DNA of 5,679 nucleotides from positions 1 to 5,679 of the forward strand of contig JBEPWQ010000265.1 in NCBI GenBank assembly GCA_041642315.1, given 5' to 3'. The stretch comes from JAABSQ01 sp041642315. Lineage in GTDB: Bacteria > Desulfobacterota > Desulfobacteria > Desulfobacterales > Desulfococcaceae. Shown one piece after another: positions 4,620 to 5,679 of the stretch. How positions within the stretch are numbered: the stretch's first letter is position 1; each line of letters opens with the position of its first letter. Under the pieces are notes generated by a model that searched no databases, had not been told where the DNA came from, and saw only the letters and a program-made list of their open reading frames with translations. Both the position numbers and the translations under genes were made by a program.

Positions 4620-5679
4620 ATGCGGGTGCTGCTGATTTCGGCCAATACAGAACAGATCAATATGCAGGTGCTGCCGCTGGGAATGGCCTGTGTAGCCGCC
4701 GCAGTCCAGAATGCGGGCCATGAATTCAAAACCGTCAACCTGATGGCCCGGCGAACGGACATTCGGGAGTACCTGGATGAGGCCGTGGCCGGTTTCGGAC
4801 CCGACCTCATCGGGGTCTCGGTGCGAAATATCGATGATCAGACGATGGATCCGCCCCATTTCCTGCTGGATTCAGTCAAACCGGTGATCGAGGCGATTCG
4901 ATCATTGACCGATGTCCCCATCCTGCTGGGCGGGGCCGGCTACAGCATTTTCCCGAAGAGCGCCCTGGCTTATCTGGGAGCGGACCTGGGGATTCGGGGC
5001 GAAGGGGAACAGATCCTGCCGATCCTTTTGAATCGCCTGGAAAGCAAGGCGCGCGTGGACGATCTGCCGGGGGTGTTTACGCGAAAGGGCGACGGCGGCG
5101 ATCCGCCGAATGCGATCGAACACCTGGAAGCGGCCCCGCTCCCCCTTCCGGATGTCCATCTTCAACTTCCCCAGGCGTTCGCAGGGGAAGAGATCTGGAT
5201 GCCCTTTCAGACCCGACGGGGCTGCGCCATGGATTGCAGCTACTGCTCCACGGCGGCCATCGAGGGCCGTCGACTCAGAAAACGGAGTCCGAAACGGAGC
5301 ATCGACAATCTGGCCCGGTTTGCGGATGCCGGCTTCCGCCGGTTCTTTTTTGTGGACAACACCTTCAACCTGCCTCCGGCCTATGCCGAAGCCATTTGCG
5401 AGGAGATCCTTCGTCGGGGATTGGAAATCGAATGGCGGTGCATTTTTTATCCTTGCCGGACCAAGGAACGGTTGGTGGAAAAGATGGCCCGGGCCGGGTG
5501 TGTGGAACTCTCTTTGGGATTTGAAAGCGGATCCGAAAAGATCCTGAAGGGATTGAACAAAAAGTTCACCCCCGAAGCGGTGCGCCAGGCGTCCGCCCTG
5601 ATCCAACGGCATGGTATTCGGCGGATGGGATTTCTGCTGCTGGGCGGGCCCGGCGAAACCCGAGAGACGGTGCTGAAGA
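4620..5679 (+). CDS. B12-binding domain radical SAM protein, 3' end cut by the window
   Basis: The frame is open from the ATG at 4620 to the window edge: 353 residues are visible and the C-terminus is missing. GGAG at 4608-4611 sits eight bases upstream, and the gene follows the yceD-like stop by 16 bases. Residues 1-150 form a cobalamin-binding Rossmann-like domain: MRVLLIS, LPLGMACVAAAVQNAGHE (19-36), DLIGVSVRNIDDQ (62-74), LLGGAGYSIFP (102-112) and GIRGEGEQ (124-131). The classical DxHxxG lower-ligand motif is absent, as in some class B radical SAM enzymes. Residues about 190-350 are the radical SAM core. C202-x3-C206-x2-C209 should hold the 4Fe-4S cluster that cleaves S-adenosylmethionine. 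FFFVDNTFN (242-250), LSLGFESGSEKIL (297-309) and GFLLLGGPGET (337-347) are core strands typical of the family. Such enzymes methylate unactivated carbons or catalyse ring rearrangements in lipid, pigment, cofactor and antibiotic pathways. The substrate here cannot be deduced. Confidence 0.93.
   Translation, partial: MRVLLISANTEQINMQVLPLGMACVAAAVQNAGHEFKTVNLMARRTDIREYLDEAVAGFGPDLIGVSVRNIDDQTMDPPHFLLDSVKPVIEAIRSLTDVPILLGGAGYSIFPKSALAYLGADLGIRGEGEQILPILLNRLESKARVDDLPGVFTRKGDGGDPPNAIEHLEAAPLPLPDVHLQLPQAFAGEEIWMPFQTRRGCAMDCSYCSTAAIEGRRLRKRSPKRSIDNLARFADAGFRRFFFVDNTFNLPPAYAEAICEEILRRGLEIEWRCIFYPCRTKERLVEKMARAGCVELSLGFESGSEKILKGLNKKFTPEAVRQASALIQRHGIRRMGFLLLGGPGETRETVLK

Noticed and set aside
4902..5612. 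A 236-residue open frame on the minus strand opposite the radical SAM gene
   Set aside because: The plus-strand frame carries clear cobalamin and radical SAM motifs; the minus-strand product has none and looks like antisense composition.

Overview
The window carries four genes: one secreted protein of unknown function, the ATP-dependent protease Lon, a YceD/DUF177-family protein, and the first 353 residues of a cobalamin-binding radical SAM enzyme that runs off the right edge. The coding sequence looks moderately GC-rich. Strong Shine-Dalgarno sites, this style of Lon and YceD protein, and a B12-type radical SAM enzyme suggest a Gram-negative anaerobe. My best guess is a Desulfobacterota (deltaproteobacterial) sulfate reducer or relative. 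This rests on protein style only; there is no rRNA or other marker gene in the window.

Layout. Positions 29-1051 (+) encode a 340-residue exported protein with a signal peptide, an EF-hand-like acidic loop, a Q/R-rich linker built on a 51-bp tandem repeat, and two copies of a beta-rich domain in exact 93-residue register. A hairpin at 1086-1139 has an A-run on the left and a T-run on the right, so it can end transcription from both sides. Lon occupies 1200-3671 on the minus strand and is convergent with the first gene. The 386-bp gap 3672-4057 is a divergent control region: it holds the lon leader and a candidate lon promoter on the minus strand, and a TTGACA-type promoter candidate plus a 6-bp leader hairpin on the plus strand. 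The YceD-like gene (4058-4603, TTG start) is followed after only 16 bases by the radical SAM gene (4620 to beyond 5679), so these two probably share a transcript.

How the genes relate. Lon performs cytoplasmic protein quality control and is transcribed alone. The YceD-family protein belongs to a group linked to 23S rRNA and ribosome assembly, usually found directly upstream of rpmF (ribosomal protein L32). Here that position is taken by a B12/radical SAM enzyme whose substrate cannot be told from the sequence. The secreted protein has no visible functional link to the others.

I found no tRNA, rRNA, CRISPR array, insertion sequence or phage feature, and no clear evidence of a wholly new multi-gene system. 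The least explained items are the two-domain secreted protein, the unusual partner of the yceD-like gene, and the divergent control region.
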